64,000 nucleotides of DNA from JAAFHI01 sp039793685 (GTDB taxonomy: Bacteria > Acidobacteriota > Blastocatellia > Chloracidobacteriales > Chloracidobacteriaceae). Shown here in pieces: positions 41,063 to 48,538 of the stretch. The notes beneath the pieces were generated by a model. It did no database searches and was not told where the DNA came from. It saw only the letters and a list, made by a program, of their open reading frames with translations. Within the stretch, counting starts at the first letter, position 1. Every line of letters starts with the position of its first letter. The position numbers and the translations under genes are program-made. The stretch is from NCBI GenBank assembly GCA_039793685.1, contig JBDRAL010000095.1:62001-126000 (forward strand), written 5' to 3'.

Positions 41063-41575
41063 ATGCAGACTTTTTATCTCGGACTTGGTTCGAATCTGGG
41101 CGACCGGCGCTCGCTCCTGCGGGACGCGATGGCCCGCCTGACGGCGACGGCGAATGCCTGGCGTGGCGCGCTGCTCTACGAGACGGCCCCGCTCGACTAC
41201 CTCGATCAGCCGTGGTTTCTCAACACGGTCCTCGAAGTGTCCTTCGCCCAACGAATTGACCCCCACCGGTTTCTCGCCGATTGCCTCGAACTTGAAGCCC
41301 GGTTCGGACGCATCCGGCACACACCGAAAGGCGCGCGGACGCTCGACATCGATCTGTTGCTGTGTCGCGAAAACGGCGACTTCATCACCTGCGATGAAAC
41401 CCGTGACGGCGTGGCCCTGACGCTGCCGCATCCGCGTCTGCACGAACGCCGGTTCGTTCTGGAGCCGCTCTGCGAACTCATTCCCGATGAACGCCATCCG
41501 CTCATCGGCCGGACATTTGCCGACCTGCTCTCCGAATGCCGGGAACATGAAGTAAACCTTGTCTCCGTTCCGTAA
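41063..41575 (+). CDS. folK: 2-amino-4-hydroxy-6-hydroxymethyldihydropteridine pyrophosphokinase
   Basis: Transfers pyrophosphate from ATP to 6-hydroxymethyl-dihydropterin in folate synthesis. The 170 residues show LGLGSNLGDRR at the start, RTLDIDLLL with the Mg-binding Asp pair, and PHPRLHERRFVLEPL, all standard for HPPK. It may receive its substrate from the PTPS-III-like enzyme at 26.3 kb. No folB or folP is adjacent. It is upstream-flanked by a heptad locus and followed by an intrinsic terminator. Confidence 0.95.
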   Translation: MQTFYLGLGSNLGDRRSLLRDAMARLTATANAWRGALLYETAPLDYLDQPWFLNTVLEVSFAQRIDPHRFLADCLELEARFGRIRHTPKGARTLDIDLLLCRENGDFITCDETRDGVALTLPHPRLHERRFVLEPLCELIPDERHPLIGRTFADLLSECREHEVNLVSVP

Positions 41576-41591
41576 GAAGCCCGTTGGAAAT

Positions 41592-41641
41592 AAAAGAGGG
41601 GGAGTCCCGATCCGGTCGGTACTCCCCCCCTTTCCGTTTTT
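41592..41641. terminator. Bidirectional terminator between folK and pilT
   Basis: Stem AGGGGGAGT/ACTCCCCC with a 15-base loop. T-rich tract on the plus side and A-rich (TAAAAGA) on the other, so it can serve both convergent genes. Confidence 0.75.
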
Positions 41642-41650
41642 CGAAATGTT

Positions 41651-42865
41651 TCAGAAACGACTGATGGCCGAATCGCCTGATTGCGGAGCGTCCGCCGGAT
41701 TGAGCGGTCCGGTGCCGCCCGAACGCGCGACGAGCCGGTTTTCCATTTCCTCGCGGGCCTGGTCGGCAGACGTCTGGATGCCTTTCGTCCGCAAGACGAA
41801 TTCGTCGCGGTTGCTCGCGCCGTTGAGCGCCTGATCGTAGGAAATCAGGCCCCGGTTGAGCAGATCGTGAAGCGACTGGTCGAACGTCTGCATGCCGTAT
41901 TGCGACGTGCCCTGCGCGATGGCGTCGCGGATGAGCGGCGTCTTTTCCTGATTGACGATGCAGTCGCGGATGTAGGGTGTGGTAATCAGCACTTCCACCG
42001 CCGGAACCCGGCTGGTGTTGTCCTTGTTGCGGACGAGCCGCTGCGAAATGACGCCCTTCAGCACGCTCGCCAGTTGCAGGCGGATCGCCTTCTGCTGGTG
42101 CGGCGGAAAAATCGAAACGATGCGGGTGATCGTTTCGGTCGCGTCGAGCGTGTGGAGCGTCGAAAGCACGAGGTGACCGGTTTCAGCGGCGGTGAGCGCG
42201 GTCTCGATGGTTTCGTAATCACGCATTTCGCCGACCAGAATCACGTCGGGGTCCTGCCGGAGCGCGCCGCGCAACGCTTCGTGGAAGCTGCGCGTGTCCA
42301 CGTCCACTTCGCGCTGGTTGACGAACGATTTGCGGTCACGGTGCAGGAATTCGATCGGGTCCTCGACCGTGATGATGTGCTCCGTCCGGTTACGGTTGAT
42401 GTAGTCGATGATCGCCGCGAGCGTCGTGGACTTGCCTGACCCGGTCGTGCCGGTGACGAGAACCAGTCCGCGCCGTTCCTCCGCCACCCGCTCGATGACC
42501 GTCGGCAGCTTGAGTTCGTCCACCGTCCGGACCGTCGTCGGAATGACGCGGAAAACCATCCCGACCGCCCCGCGCTGCTGGAAGACGTTGCACCGGAACC
42601 GGCCGAGGCCCGACACGCCATAGGCAATGTCCACTTCGCAGGCATCCTTGAACCGCTGCTTCTGGCGGTTGTTCATGATGCTGAACGCCATCGCCAGCGT
42701 GTCTTCGGGGCCGAGGCGCTGTGCCTCCGTCACCGGATGAAGTTCGCCGTTGATGCGGACGAACGGATAACTGCCGGCCTTGATGTGAAGGTCCGACGCG
42801 CCTTTCGAACAGGCGAGCGCCAGCAGCGTTTCGATGCTCAGGGGTGCTTGCATCTGGGCTTGCAT
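41651..42865 (-). CDS. pilT: Type IV pilus retraction ATPase PilT
   Basis: A 404-residue hexameric ATPase that retracts type IV pili for twitching and DNA uptake. It has the complete family pattern: SDLHIKAG near the N-terminus, Walker A GTTGSGKSTT, ITVEDPIEF Asp box, ALRQDPDVILVGEMRD Walker B, AAETGHLVLSTLHTLDA His box, and the AIRLQLASVLKGVISQRL (AIRNLIRE-like) segment needed for retraction. GGAGG is 9 bases before the ATG. A second, more divergent copy is at 10.7 kb. No other pil gene is near. Confidence 0.95.
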   Translation of the reverse strand: MQAQMQAPLSIETLLALACSKGASDLHIKAGSYPFVRINGELHPVTEAQRLGPEDTLAMAFSIMNNRQKQRFKDACEVDIAYGVSGLGRFRCNVFQQRGAVGMVFRVIPTTVRTVDELKLPTVIERVAEERRGLVLVTGTTGSGKSTTLAAIIDYINRNRTEHIITVEDPIEFLHRDRKSFVNQREVDVDTRSFHEALRGALRQDPDVILVGEMRDYETIETALTAAETGHLVLSTLHTLDATETITRIVSIFPPHQQKAIRLQLASVLKGVISQRLVRNKDNTSRVPAVEVLITTPYIRDCIVNQEKTPLIRDAIAQGTSQYGMQTFDQSLHDLLNRGLISYDQALNGASNRDEFVLRTKGIQTSADQAREEMENRLVARSGGTGPLNPADAPQSGDSAISRF

Positions 42866-43099
42866 CTGGAGAAGCCTCCGGGTCGTGAAATGGAACCTGA
42901 CGGAAAGAAGCGTTCAAAAAAGAAGTGAATTCCCGGCATCTTACACGCCTTGAAAAACCCGGTCAATTTTGTTGTGTTTTATTTCCAGCAATCTTCGGAT
43001 TTTTCTCACGCAACCTTCGGCGGCGACGATGGCTCGAACCGGTTCCGACGTTTTGACACGCTTTCGGTTTTTCGCGTACTTTCCGCGCCTCAATTCAAA
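42866..43099. other. Non-coding stretch upstream of pilT
   Basis: No frame with coding character was found. It presumably carries the promoter of pilT (minus strand), but no convincing -35/-10 pair stands out. The repeat locus at 43100 follows. Confidence 0.4.
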
Positions 43100-43210
43100 G
43101 TCTGGAGTCTGGAGTCTGAAGTCTTGAGTCCCGGCCGATTGATGGCATCAAAACCGACTCCTGAATTTTGTCTCTGATCCCTGATTCCCGATCCCTGATC
43201 CCTGATCCCT
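43100..43210. repeat. Mixed heptad pair: GTCTGGA left, ATCCCTG right
   Basis: Left arm 43100-43130 is of the GTCTGGA/GTCTGAA type, as at 17.8 kb. Right arm 43171-43210 is of the ATCCCTG type, as the right arm at 24.9 kb. The two arms are not complementary, unlike all other pairs, but keep the G-rich-left, C-rich-right polarity. Confidence 0.8.
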
Positions 43211-43231
43211 TTTCCCACGAGGTACTTCGCA

Positions 43232-43843
43232 ATGAAACGACTGCTCCTTTCGTTCTCGCTCATCGGAATTCTTTTCGCGCTCGGCGTCGGTCTGTCGGCC
43301 AACGCGGTCGGCGCGGCGGCCTCGCCGGCCCCGAACTTCACGGCCACCGACAGCAAGGGCAAAACCCATTCCCTCGCGCAGTTTCGCGGCAAATTCGTAG
43401 TCCTCGAATGGGTCAACTACGACTGCCCGTTCGTGAAGCGGCAGTACGGCAGCGGCGCCATGCAGGCACTTCAGAAGAAGTACACGGCGAAGGGCGTCGT
43501 GTGGCTTTCAATCAACTCCTCGGCGCAGGGCAAGGAAGGCTTCTTCTCCGCCGCTGACATCAACGCGAAGATCAAGGAACGCGGCGCGGCCCCGACGGCC
43601 TACCTCATCGACACGGACGGTTCGATCGGCAAGGCGTACGGCGCGAAGACCACGCCCCACATGTTCGTCATCAATCCGAAGGGCGAAATCGTGTATCAGG
43701 GCGCGATTGACGACACCCCGTCCGCCGACGTGAACACGAAGGCAAACGTCAACTACGTCGCGGCGGCGCTCGACGCGGCCATGTCCGGCAAGCCGGTCGC
43801 CAACCCGGTGACGAAGTCGTACGGATGCAGCGTGAAGTACTAA
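43232..43843 (+). CDS. Secreted thioredoxin-fold protein (AhpC/TSA-like)
   Basis: A 203-residue exported thioredoxin-like protein. Signal peptide about 1-28 (ending VGAAAS). APNFTATDSKGKTHSLAQFRGKFVVLEWVNYDCPFVKRQYGS is the redoxin core; the active site has a single Cys65 (DCPFV) in place of CxxC, and one more Cys at 199. KTTPHMFVINPKGEIVYQGAIDDTPS is the cis-Pro region. It may act as a peroxiredoxin-like or TlpA-like protein in the periplasm. This form (redoxin with DCPFVKR) is common in Acidobacteriota and Planctomycetota. GAGGT precedes the ATG; followed by a terminator. Confidence 0.9.
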   Translation: MKRLLLSFSLIGILFALGVGLSANAVGAAASPAPNFTATDSKGKTHSLAQFRGKFVVLEWVNYDCPFVKRQYGSGAMQALQKKYTAKGVVWLSINSSAQGKEGFFSAADINAKIKERGAAPTAYLIDTDGSIGKAYGAKTTPHMFVINPKGEIVYQGAIDDTPSADVNTKANVNYVAAALDAAMSGKPVANPVTKSYGCSVKY

Positions 43844-43867
43844 TCGGGGTTTTTTGAAACCTTGTAA

Positions 43868-43908
43868 AACGGCGGACCGGAGCGATTCCGGTCCGCCGTT
43901 TCGTTTTT
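43868..43908 (+). terminator. Intrinsic terminator after the thioredoxin-fold gene
   Basis: Perfect 14-bp stem AACGGCGGACCGGA/TCCGGTCCGCCGTT, 5-base loop, then TCGTTTTTA. Confidence 0.93.
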
Positions 43909-44299
43909 ACTCCGCCGAAAGAAAGCGGTTTTGAAGATGGACGGTTTCAATCCGTTTCCAGAAGGCGAGCACGGTCGTTCCGGTGGATGAATGGTCGCGC
44001 CAGACGCCGTTTTCAAGTGCTTCGACAGTCCAGCGACATTCGCGTCCGCCGCGCGATTCGACCCGCAGGCGGCAATCGTCCGACAGTCCGAACGTGATGC
44101 AGTTGAAGGCTTCCATCGGTTCCGTAAACCGCGCGCGCCAGCCGGAAAAGGCGACTTCATATTCCTCGCCCTCTTTCCGGATTGACACGGCAAACCCGGT
44201 GTCGTCCGCCGGGAACACCATGAGCGCGTCGGCTTCCGCCATGAAGCGGATGTCGGGAAGGTCGATGAGCTTGTCGCGGAGTTCGGCGATGGGGTTCAT
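43907..44299 (-). CDS. Small protein of unknown function, coupled to the hydrolase gene
   Basis: A 130-residue protein starting MNPIAELRDKLIDLPDIRF. It reads like a single alpha/beta domain with YEVAFSGWRARFTEP, FNCITFGLSDDCRLRVESRGG and WTVEALENGVW strands. No family was recognised. Its ATG overlaps the stop of the alpha/beta hydrolase gene by 4 bases (ATGA), so it is the second gene of that operon; the longer upstream frame is a shadow. The function may be linked to the hydrolase. Confidence 0.72.
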   Translation of the reverse strand: MNPIAELRDKLIDLPDIRFMAEADALMVFPADDTGFAVSIRKEGEEYEVAFSGWRARFTEPMEAFNCITFGLSDDCRLRVESRGGRECRWTVEALENGVWRDHSSTGTTVLAFWKRIETVHLQNRFLSAE

Positions 44300-45162
44300 T
44301 GGTTTTCGAAGAATTCCAGCACCGCGTTCAATGTTTCCCGCGGGGCCTCGACCTGCGGATAGTGGCCCATCCCCGGCAGCACGACCGTATCCGGATTCGG
44401 CATGAGACTTTGATAGTGCGCGACCAGATGCGCGCCGGAAACCGGGTCTTCCGGACCATTGACCAGCCGCACCGGAACCGGCGAATTGACGAGCGCGCCG
44501 ACCCATCGCTCACGATGTTGTTTGCGGTCCGTGATGTAGGAGATGAGCCGGTGGTAGATGCGGTCACCACTGTTGTAGCTTACGAGCCGCCAGAAATCGC
44601 GCAGTTCGGCGTCCGACGGTTTTGTTCCCGGCCCGAAAACCTTTGAAAAGTTTTTGCGGAAATTTTTTTCATTCACAAAACGGGACACGAGCGGCCCGAG
44701 GGGGCCGACCAGCAGTTTCTGGATGAGCAGCGGGCGGTGCATTTCGGGAAACAAACCCCCGTTCAGGAAACAGATGCGCCGGATTTCGACGCCCCCCGTT
44801 CCGCGCCGTTCGATGAAACGGGCCAGCATTTCCTGCGTGACGCTCACGCCGAAGTCGTGTGCCAGAATGAAACACCGCTCGACGCCGAGCCTTTTGAGCA
44901 GCCGCTCGTGGAGCGTCGCCTGTTCGTGCGTCGAGTAGACGTGATCCGACGGCTTGACTGAAAAGCCGAAGCCGAGCATGTCGGGCGCGATCACGCGATA
45001 GCGCGCGGTGAGTTCATTCCACATCGGCTCCCAGTCCCACGAGGCGGTGGGAAAGCCGTGAACGCAGAGCAGCGCGTCGCCCGCGCCGTCATCCCGGTAA
45101 AAGATTGGGCGTCCTTCGAAGTCGAAGGTCTTCCCGCCTGCCAGCCATTCGTCGAGCGTCAT
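44296..45162 (-). CDS. Alpha/beta hydrolase, haloalkane dehalogenase/epoxide hydrolase-like
   Basis: A 288-residue alpha/beta hydrolase. The oxyanion region is CVHGFPTASWDW. The nucleophile elbow AHDFGVSV has Asp instead of Ser, as in haloalkane dehalogenases and epoxide hydrolases. The His is in LPGMGHYPQVEAP; VNGPEDPVSG carries the acid. The helical cap (about 130-210) contains HRPLLIQKLLVGPLGPLVSRF. Substrate unknown. The ATG is directly preceded by a GAAGATT-type heptad arm. The first 15 codons plus the arm are duplicated 143 bases upstream. Confidence 0.88.
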   Translation of the reverse strand: MTLDEWLAGGKTFDFEGRPIFYRDDGAGDALLCVHGFPTASWDWEPMWNELTARYRVIAPDMLGFGFSVKPSDHVYSTHEQATLHERLLKRLGVERCFILAHDFGVSVTQEMLARFIERRGTGGVEIRRICFLNGGLFPEMHRPLLIQKLLVGPLGPLVSRFVNEKNFRKNFSKVFGPGTKPSDAELRDFWRLVSYNSGDRIYHRLISYITDRKQHRERWVGALVNSPVPVRLVNGPEDPVSGAHLVAHYQSLMPNPDTVVLPGMGHYPQVEAPRETLNAVLEFFENQ

Positions 45163-45357
45163 GAATTTTCGATTGAAGATTGAAGATTTTCGATTTCACG
45201 CATCGGAACATCCCCATCGAAAATCTTCAATCAAAAATCTTCAATCAAAATTTCCCCCTCGAAGTCGAAGGTCTTCCCGCCTGCCAGCCATTCGTCGAGC
45301 GTCATGGATTTTCGATTGAAGATTGAAGATTTTCGATTTCACGCATCGGAACATCCC
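45116..45357. repeat. 143-base tandem duplication covering a gene start and a repeat arm
   Basis: 45116-45217 (first 15 codons of the hydrolase, its ATG and upstream sequence to ACGCATCGGAACATCCC) recurs almost base for base at 45259-45357. The second ATG (minus strand, at 45305) is not followed by an open gene and is a relic. Confidence 0.9.
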
Positions 45358-45426
45358 AATCAAAAATCTTCAATCGAAAATCTTCAATTCCCGAATCTTC
45401 AATCAAAAATCTTCAATCGAAAATTT
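45166..45426. repeat. Two GAAGATT/AATCTTC heptad pairs
   Basis: Left arms 45166-45197 and 45308-45340; right arms 45215-45250 and 45358-45426. The first pair was copied as part of the 143-base duplication. The last right arm ends 5 bases before the -35 box of the MerR gene. Confidence 0.85.
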
Positions 45427-45430
45427 CCCC

Positions 45431-45461
45431 TTGAGTCTGACGCAACGTCAGCCTTTATAAA
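45431..45461 (+). promoter_or_regulatory. MerR-type promoter and operator
   Basis: TTGAGT (45431-45436) and TATAAA (45456-45461) are separated by 19 bases, the long spacer of MerR-controlled promoters. The spacer holds the palindrome CTGACGCAACGTCAG (45437-45451). This predicts that the MerR-TipAS protein encoded just downstream controls its own gene. Confidence 0.88.
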
Positions 45462-45517
45462 CCTCGCCGGTGACCGAATCGGAGTGATTCGGACGTTTTC
45501 AGGGAGGAATCCGAACG

Positions 45518-46264
45518 ATGAGTGAAAAGAAGGAACACCTGTTGCTGACGAACGAATTCGCGGCGCGGATGGGCGTCACGGTGCGGACGCTCCACCACTA
45601 CGACCGGATCGGCCTGCTCAAACCGGGTCGCCGGTCGGGGGCGGGGTATCGGCTTTACGGCGCGGCGGAGGCGGCGCGGCTACAGCAGATTCTGACGCTC
45701 AAGTTCATCGGATTTCCTTTGAACCGGATCAGGGAACTGCTCGACCGCGTGACGCTTAACCTTCCGGCGACGCTCCGGATGCAGCGCAAACTGCTTGAAA
45801 CGGAGCGTGCCCGGATGGCACGCGCGCTGGACGCCATCACGCGGTGCGAGCGGTCGCTGACCGAAACCGGCGTGCTCGACTGGGCCGCCCTCAAATCCAT
45901 CACGGAGGTGATGACCATGTCGGAAAACAACAACTGGCTTCAGTATTATGACGAGGATGCCCGTGCCAAGCTGGAGGCGCGCGAATGGACCCCTGAAATG
46001 CAGGCCGATATTTCAAAGCGCTGGGCGGACCTGTTCCGCGACATCGAAGCGGCTCAGGGGTGCGACCCGGCCGGCGAAACCGCGCAGGCGCTCCTCGCCC
46101 GCTGGGGCGCGCTCGTGGGTGAATTCACGCAAGGCGACGCCGGAATCGAACGCGGACTGAAAAACTTCTACGCCGATCAGGAAAACTGGGGAGGCAGATT
46201 TCAGAAACCGTGGAGTGACGAGGTCGGCGCGTTCATTCAGGCCGCCCGCGCCGCCAAGAAATAA
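45518..46264 (+). CDS. MerR family regulator with TipAS antibiotic-recognition domain
   Basis: A 248-residue regulator. Residues 10-78 are the MerR winged helix (FAARMGVTVRTLHHYDRIGLLKPGR...GYRLY), followed by a dimerising coiled coil (about 80-120). Residues about 130-245 are a TipAS-like domain (YYDEDARAKLEAREWTPEMQADISKRW...GRFQKPW), which in TipA and relatives binds thiopeptides or other drugs. GGAGG precedes the ATG. It is probably a self-activating drug or stress sensor; no efflux gene is adjacent, so the regulon may lie elsewhere. Confidence 0.93.
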   Translation: MSEKKEHLLLTNEFAARMGVTVRTLHHYDRIGLLKPGRRSGAGYRLYGAAEAARLQQILTLKFIGFPLNRIRELLDRVTLNLPATLRMQRKLLETERARMARALDAITRCERSLTETGVLDWAALKSITEVMTMSENNNWLQYYDEDARAKLEAREWTPEMQADISKRWADLFRDIEAAQGCDPAGETAQALLARWGALVGEFTQGDAGIERGLKNFYADQENWGGRFQKPWSDEVGAFIQAARAAKK

Positions 46265-46275
46265 TGGAGCGCGTT

Positions 46276-46341
46276 GGAGCGCGCGCTTCCAGCGCGCATG
46301 TTTTTTATCTTTTCAATCTTGCGCAAGGATGCGCGCGCTCC
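46276..46341. repeat. GGAGCGCGCGC inverted repeat
   Basis: GGAGCGCGCGCTTCCAGCGC at 46276-46295 and its imperfect complement at 46320-46341, with a T-rich loop (TGTTTTTTATC). It may act as terminator for the MerR gene and for lptE. Short GGAGCGCGCG pieces recur at about 46266 and 46953. Confidence 0.6.
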
Positions 46342-46342
46342 A

Positions 46343-46909
46343 CTAAAACCCTTCGAGCATCGAGGTGACGACCGAGCGGGCGAAATCGCGGGCGATGCGG
46401 TCCACTGCCGGGTCTTCCTCGTTGAAGAACGAGCGCGGATCGGCGGAGAACTCGTATTCCCCGCGATACTCGATGTTCTGATTGTTGAACAGTACCTTGT
46501 TTGACGTCTGGTCGCGCAGCGTGATGCCCGCGCGAATCGTGACCGAGTAAATCCGTGCCAGTCCGCGATTGTCGAGCAGCGCCGGACCGGTCACGACCGA
46601 CTTCACTTCCCCGCCCACAACCGCGTCGGCCTGTTTGGGGTCGTTGATGAGCGTCACCGGCAGGCGACGCTTGAGGATTTCCTCGGAAATCGCGGCGGTA
46701 AACTTCTGCTCCACCCGATAGCGCAACGTCTGGTTGGTCAGCGGCTGGACGGCGATGGTGCGCAGGTTTTTCGGCAGCGAACCGCCGCGACCGACCTGTT
46801 TGTACCCGCACGGGGCCGCGCCGAGGCCGGCGAACAGCACTAAAGCGGCGAGAATTCCCTTCAAGGGATGAAGGCGGAAGGATGAAGGATGAAACGGAGC
46901 AGTCGGCAT
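46343..46909 (-). CDS. lptE: LptE-like LPS-assembly lipoprotein
   Basis: A 188-residue protein. After an N-terminal hydrophobic run (GILAALVLFAGLGAAP) stands Cys34-Gly-Tyr, then the LptE outline: LRTIAVQPLTNQTLRYRVEQKFTAAISEEILKRR, DAVVGGEVKSV, then YSVTIRAGITLRD and YRGEYEFSADPRSFFNEEDPAVDRIARDFARSVVTSML. LptE plugs LptD in LPS export at the outer membrane. The lipobox is weak (Pro before Cys). The first 15 residues are partly encoded by a GATGAAG heptad arm (46865-46893), so the true N-terminus may have been replaced. It follows the tRNA on the same strand. Confidence 0.8.
   Translation of the reverse strand: MPTAPFHPSSFRLHPLKGILAALVLFAGLGAAPCGYKQVGRGGSLPKNLRTIAVQPLTNQTLRYRVEQKFTAAISEEILKRRLPVTLINDPKQADAVVGGEVKSVVTGPALLDNRGLARIYSVTIRAGITLRDQTSNKVLFNNQNIEYRGEYEFSADPRSFFNEEDPAVDRIARDFARSVVTSMLEGF
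46865..46893. repeat. Single heptad arm (GATGAAG) inside the lptE start
   Basis: Four units of GATGAAG/GCGGAAG type, the reverse complement of the arm at 5455-5484. It codes for SSFRLHP in the LptE N-terminus. Confidence 0.7.
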
Positions 46910-46977
46910 GGCGGCGTTCGGAACAGCGGATGACGGCGGCGGGCCGTGCGCGTGGAGCGCGCGATTTGAAGAAGAAG

Positions 46978-47054
46978 TGGCGCGCCCGGAGAGACTCGAA
47001 CTCCCAACCCTCAGATCCGAAGTCTGATGCTCTATCCGATTGAGCTACGGACGC
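46978..47054 (-). tRNA. tRNA-Arg(TCG)
   Basis: All arms fold: acceptor GCGTCCG/CGGGCGC (seven pairs, one G-T), anticodon arm TCAGA-CTTCGGA-TCTGA with anticodon TCG (reads CGA and relatives), T arm with GTTCGAGTC. The discriminator is G and CCA is encoded (46978-46980). Lies between lptE and bchY. Confidence 0.97.
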
Positions 47055-47099
47055 GCATGCCCGTGGAAGTCCGCATCTTCGACATCCGCCCGCGCGCTG

Positions 47100-48431
47100 T
47101 CAATCGCCGACGGCCGCGTATTCGTCTTCCAGCGCGTTTTCCGTCTCGTCCGCGAAGAAGTTCATCACCGTGCTGTAGGCCGCGCGGCGACCGATGGCCT
47201 GCGACACCAGTTCGGTGATCGTCTGCGCGCCTTGCGCCAGAAACAGCGGACGCGAGGCGAAAATGTTCGTGAAGTACATGCTCGGAATGCCGAGTTCCTT
47301 GGCGTGGGCGGCGAGCGCCGTCGTGCCGAGGACGAGGTCCGGCCTGAGGTTGTCCACCGCGATGACGTCCTGATCGTACGTCTTGCGGAACACGACCGTC
47401 GTGCCGCGCGCGGCAAGCCACGCTTCATCTTCCTTCGTAAAGGCTGTTTGGCCGATGTTGGTCGAAACGTAGGGCACGTCGGCCCCGGCCTCGACGAGCA
47501 GCCGTGCGACCATCAGTTCGCTGCCTTCATAGCCGGCGACCACGACCGAGCCGCGAATCGGGTTCTTCCGGAACACCTCCGCCACCGCGCGCGATTCGAC
47601 GTCGGCGATTTCCTCGATGACCGATTGTTTGACGTTGAATGCCTTGCCGACGCGCTCGACCCACGTCCGCGTGCCTTCAACGCCGACCGGCGTGCAGCCC
47701 ATCGAGGGAACCTTGTACTTCGCGAGCACCGCGCAGGTTTTCGTATAGAACGGATGGAGCGTGATGTTGACGCCGACCGACAGTACCTTGCGGAAATCCG
47801 CGATGGTCCGCGACGGAACGTGCGCGACGAGCTTCACGCCCATGCGCGCGAGAAGCTGTTCGAGAAAGAGCGGATCGGCGGGAAAGACCTCGCCGATGGT
47901 CGAGGCAGTGTTCGGCTGGCGTTCCGGCAGTCCTTCGCGTTCGGCGAGGCACTTGAGCAGTTGCGAGGCGGCGATGTCCTTCGCCTCCGCGTGCGACTTC
48001 ACGCCGTAACCCGGCACATGCATCGGGACCACGAGGGGGTAATCGGGGTTCCGCCGTGCCAGATCGTCGAATTCCTTCGCGATGGCGTCAATCGAAAGAC
48101 TGACCGTTTCCTCGTTGCAGAGGGTGATGAGCGCGATGACCCGGGGGTTGAACTTTTCGATGGTTTCGCGAACCGCGTCGCGCGTGCGGTCCTCGATGCG
48201 TCCGTTGGTGAGGTCGGCAGAAGTATAGACCGGGGTGAGAATCGACTTCCGCGCGCCATAGAAATGCGAGACGAAATCCAGGCCGTACACGCAGCCCGCG
48301 TTCCCGACGAGAATCGGCACGATGCCTTCCACCCGCATCATGACCCGCAGGCTCCCGAACGCCTGGCACATCGAGAGTGGCGCGTGCTTGCTCTCGCATG
48401 AATGAATCTGGTTGAGAACTTCGAGTTTCAT
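47100..48431 (-). CDS. bchY: Chlorophyllide a reductase subunit Y
   Basis: One of the two catalytic (NifD/BchN-like) subunits of chlorophyllide a reductase, which reduces the C7-C8 bond in bacteriochlorophyll synthesis. The 443 residues match BchY: MCQAFGSLRV (Cys22), LVGNAGCVYGLDFVSHFYGARKS (Cys47), TLCNEETVSLS, MHVPGYGVKSHAEAKDIAAS, and LHPFYTKTCAVLAK. Cys residues near 22, 47 and the TLC segment would hold a [4Fe-4S] cluster with BchZ. bchX lies 107 bases upstream on the same strand, with a 28-bp perfect hairpin between. bchZ is not adjacent: the tRNA and lptE follow. Assigned from pattern; BchY rather than BchZ because of the CVYGL-F-SHFYGAR line. Confidence 0.9.
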   Translation of the reverse strand: MKLEVLNQIHSCESKHAPLSMCQAFGSLRVMMRVEGIVPILVGNAGCVYGLDFVSHFYGARKSILTPVYTSADLTNGRIEDRTRDAVRETIEKFNPRVIALITLCNEETVSLSIDAIAKEFDDLARRNPDYPLVVPMHVPGYGVKSHAEAKDIAASQLLKCLAEREGLPERQPNTASTIGEVFPADPLFLEQLLARMGVKLVAHVPSRTIADFRKVLSVGVNITLHPFYTKTCAVLAKYKVPSMGCTPVGVEGTRTWVERVGKAFNVKQSVIEEIADVESRAVAEVFRKNPIRGSVVVAGYEGSELMVARLLVEAGADVPYVSTNIGQTAFTKEDEAWLAARGTTVVFRKTYDQDVIAVDNLRPDLVLGTTALAAHAKELGIPSMYFTNIFASRPLFLAQGAQTITELVSQAIGRRAAYSTVMNFFADETENALEDEYAAVGD

Positions 48432-48453
48432 AAAAGGCCCACAATGATGAACG

Positions 48454-48530
48454 GCAGCCTGACCGTCAGGGAGGGCTGTCCTTGCAAGAGGAACAATGGA
48501 ACGGACAGCCCTCCCTGACGGTCAGGCTGC
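48454..48530. repeat. 28-bp perfect inverted repeat between bchX and bchY
   Basis: Arms 48454-48481 and 48503-48530 (GCAGCCTGACCGTCAGGGAG...), loop 21 bases. No T-run follows on the bchX sense strand, so attenuation or mRNA end protection is as likely as termination. Confidence 0.92.
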
Positions 48531-48538
48531 GGTCGGGG

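Noticed and set aside
45259..45305. Second start of the alpha/beta hydrolase
   Set aside because: It is the relic of the 143-base duplication; the frame is broken by repeat sequence after 15 codons.
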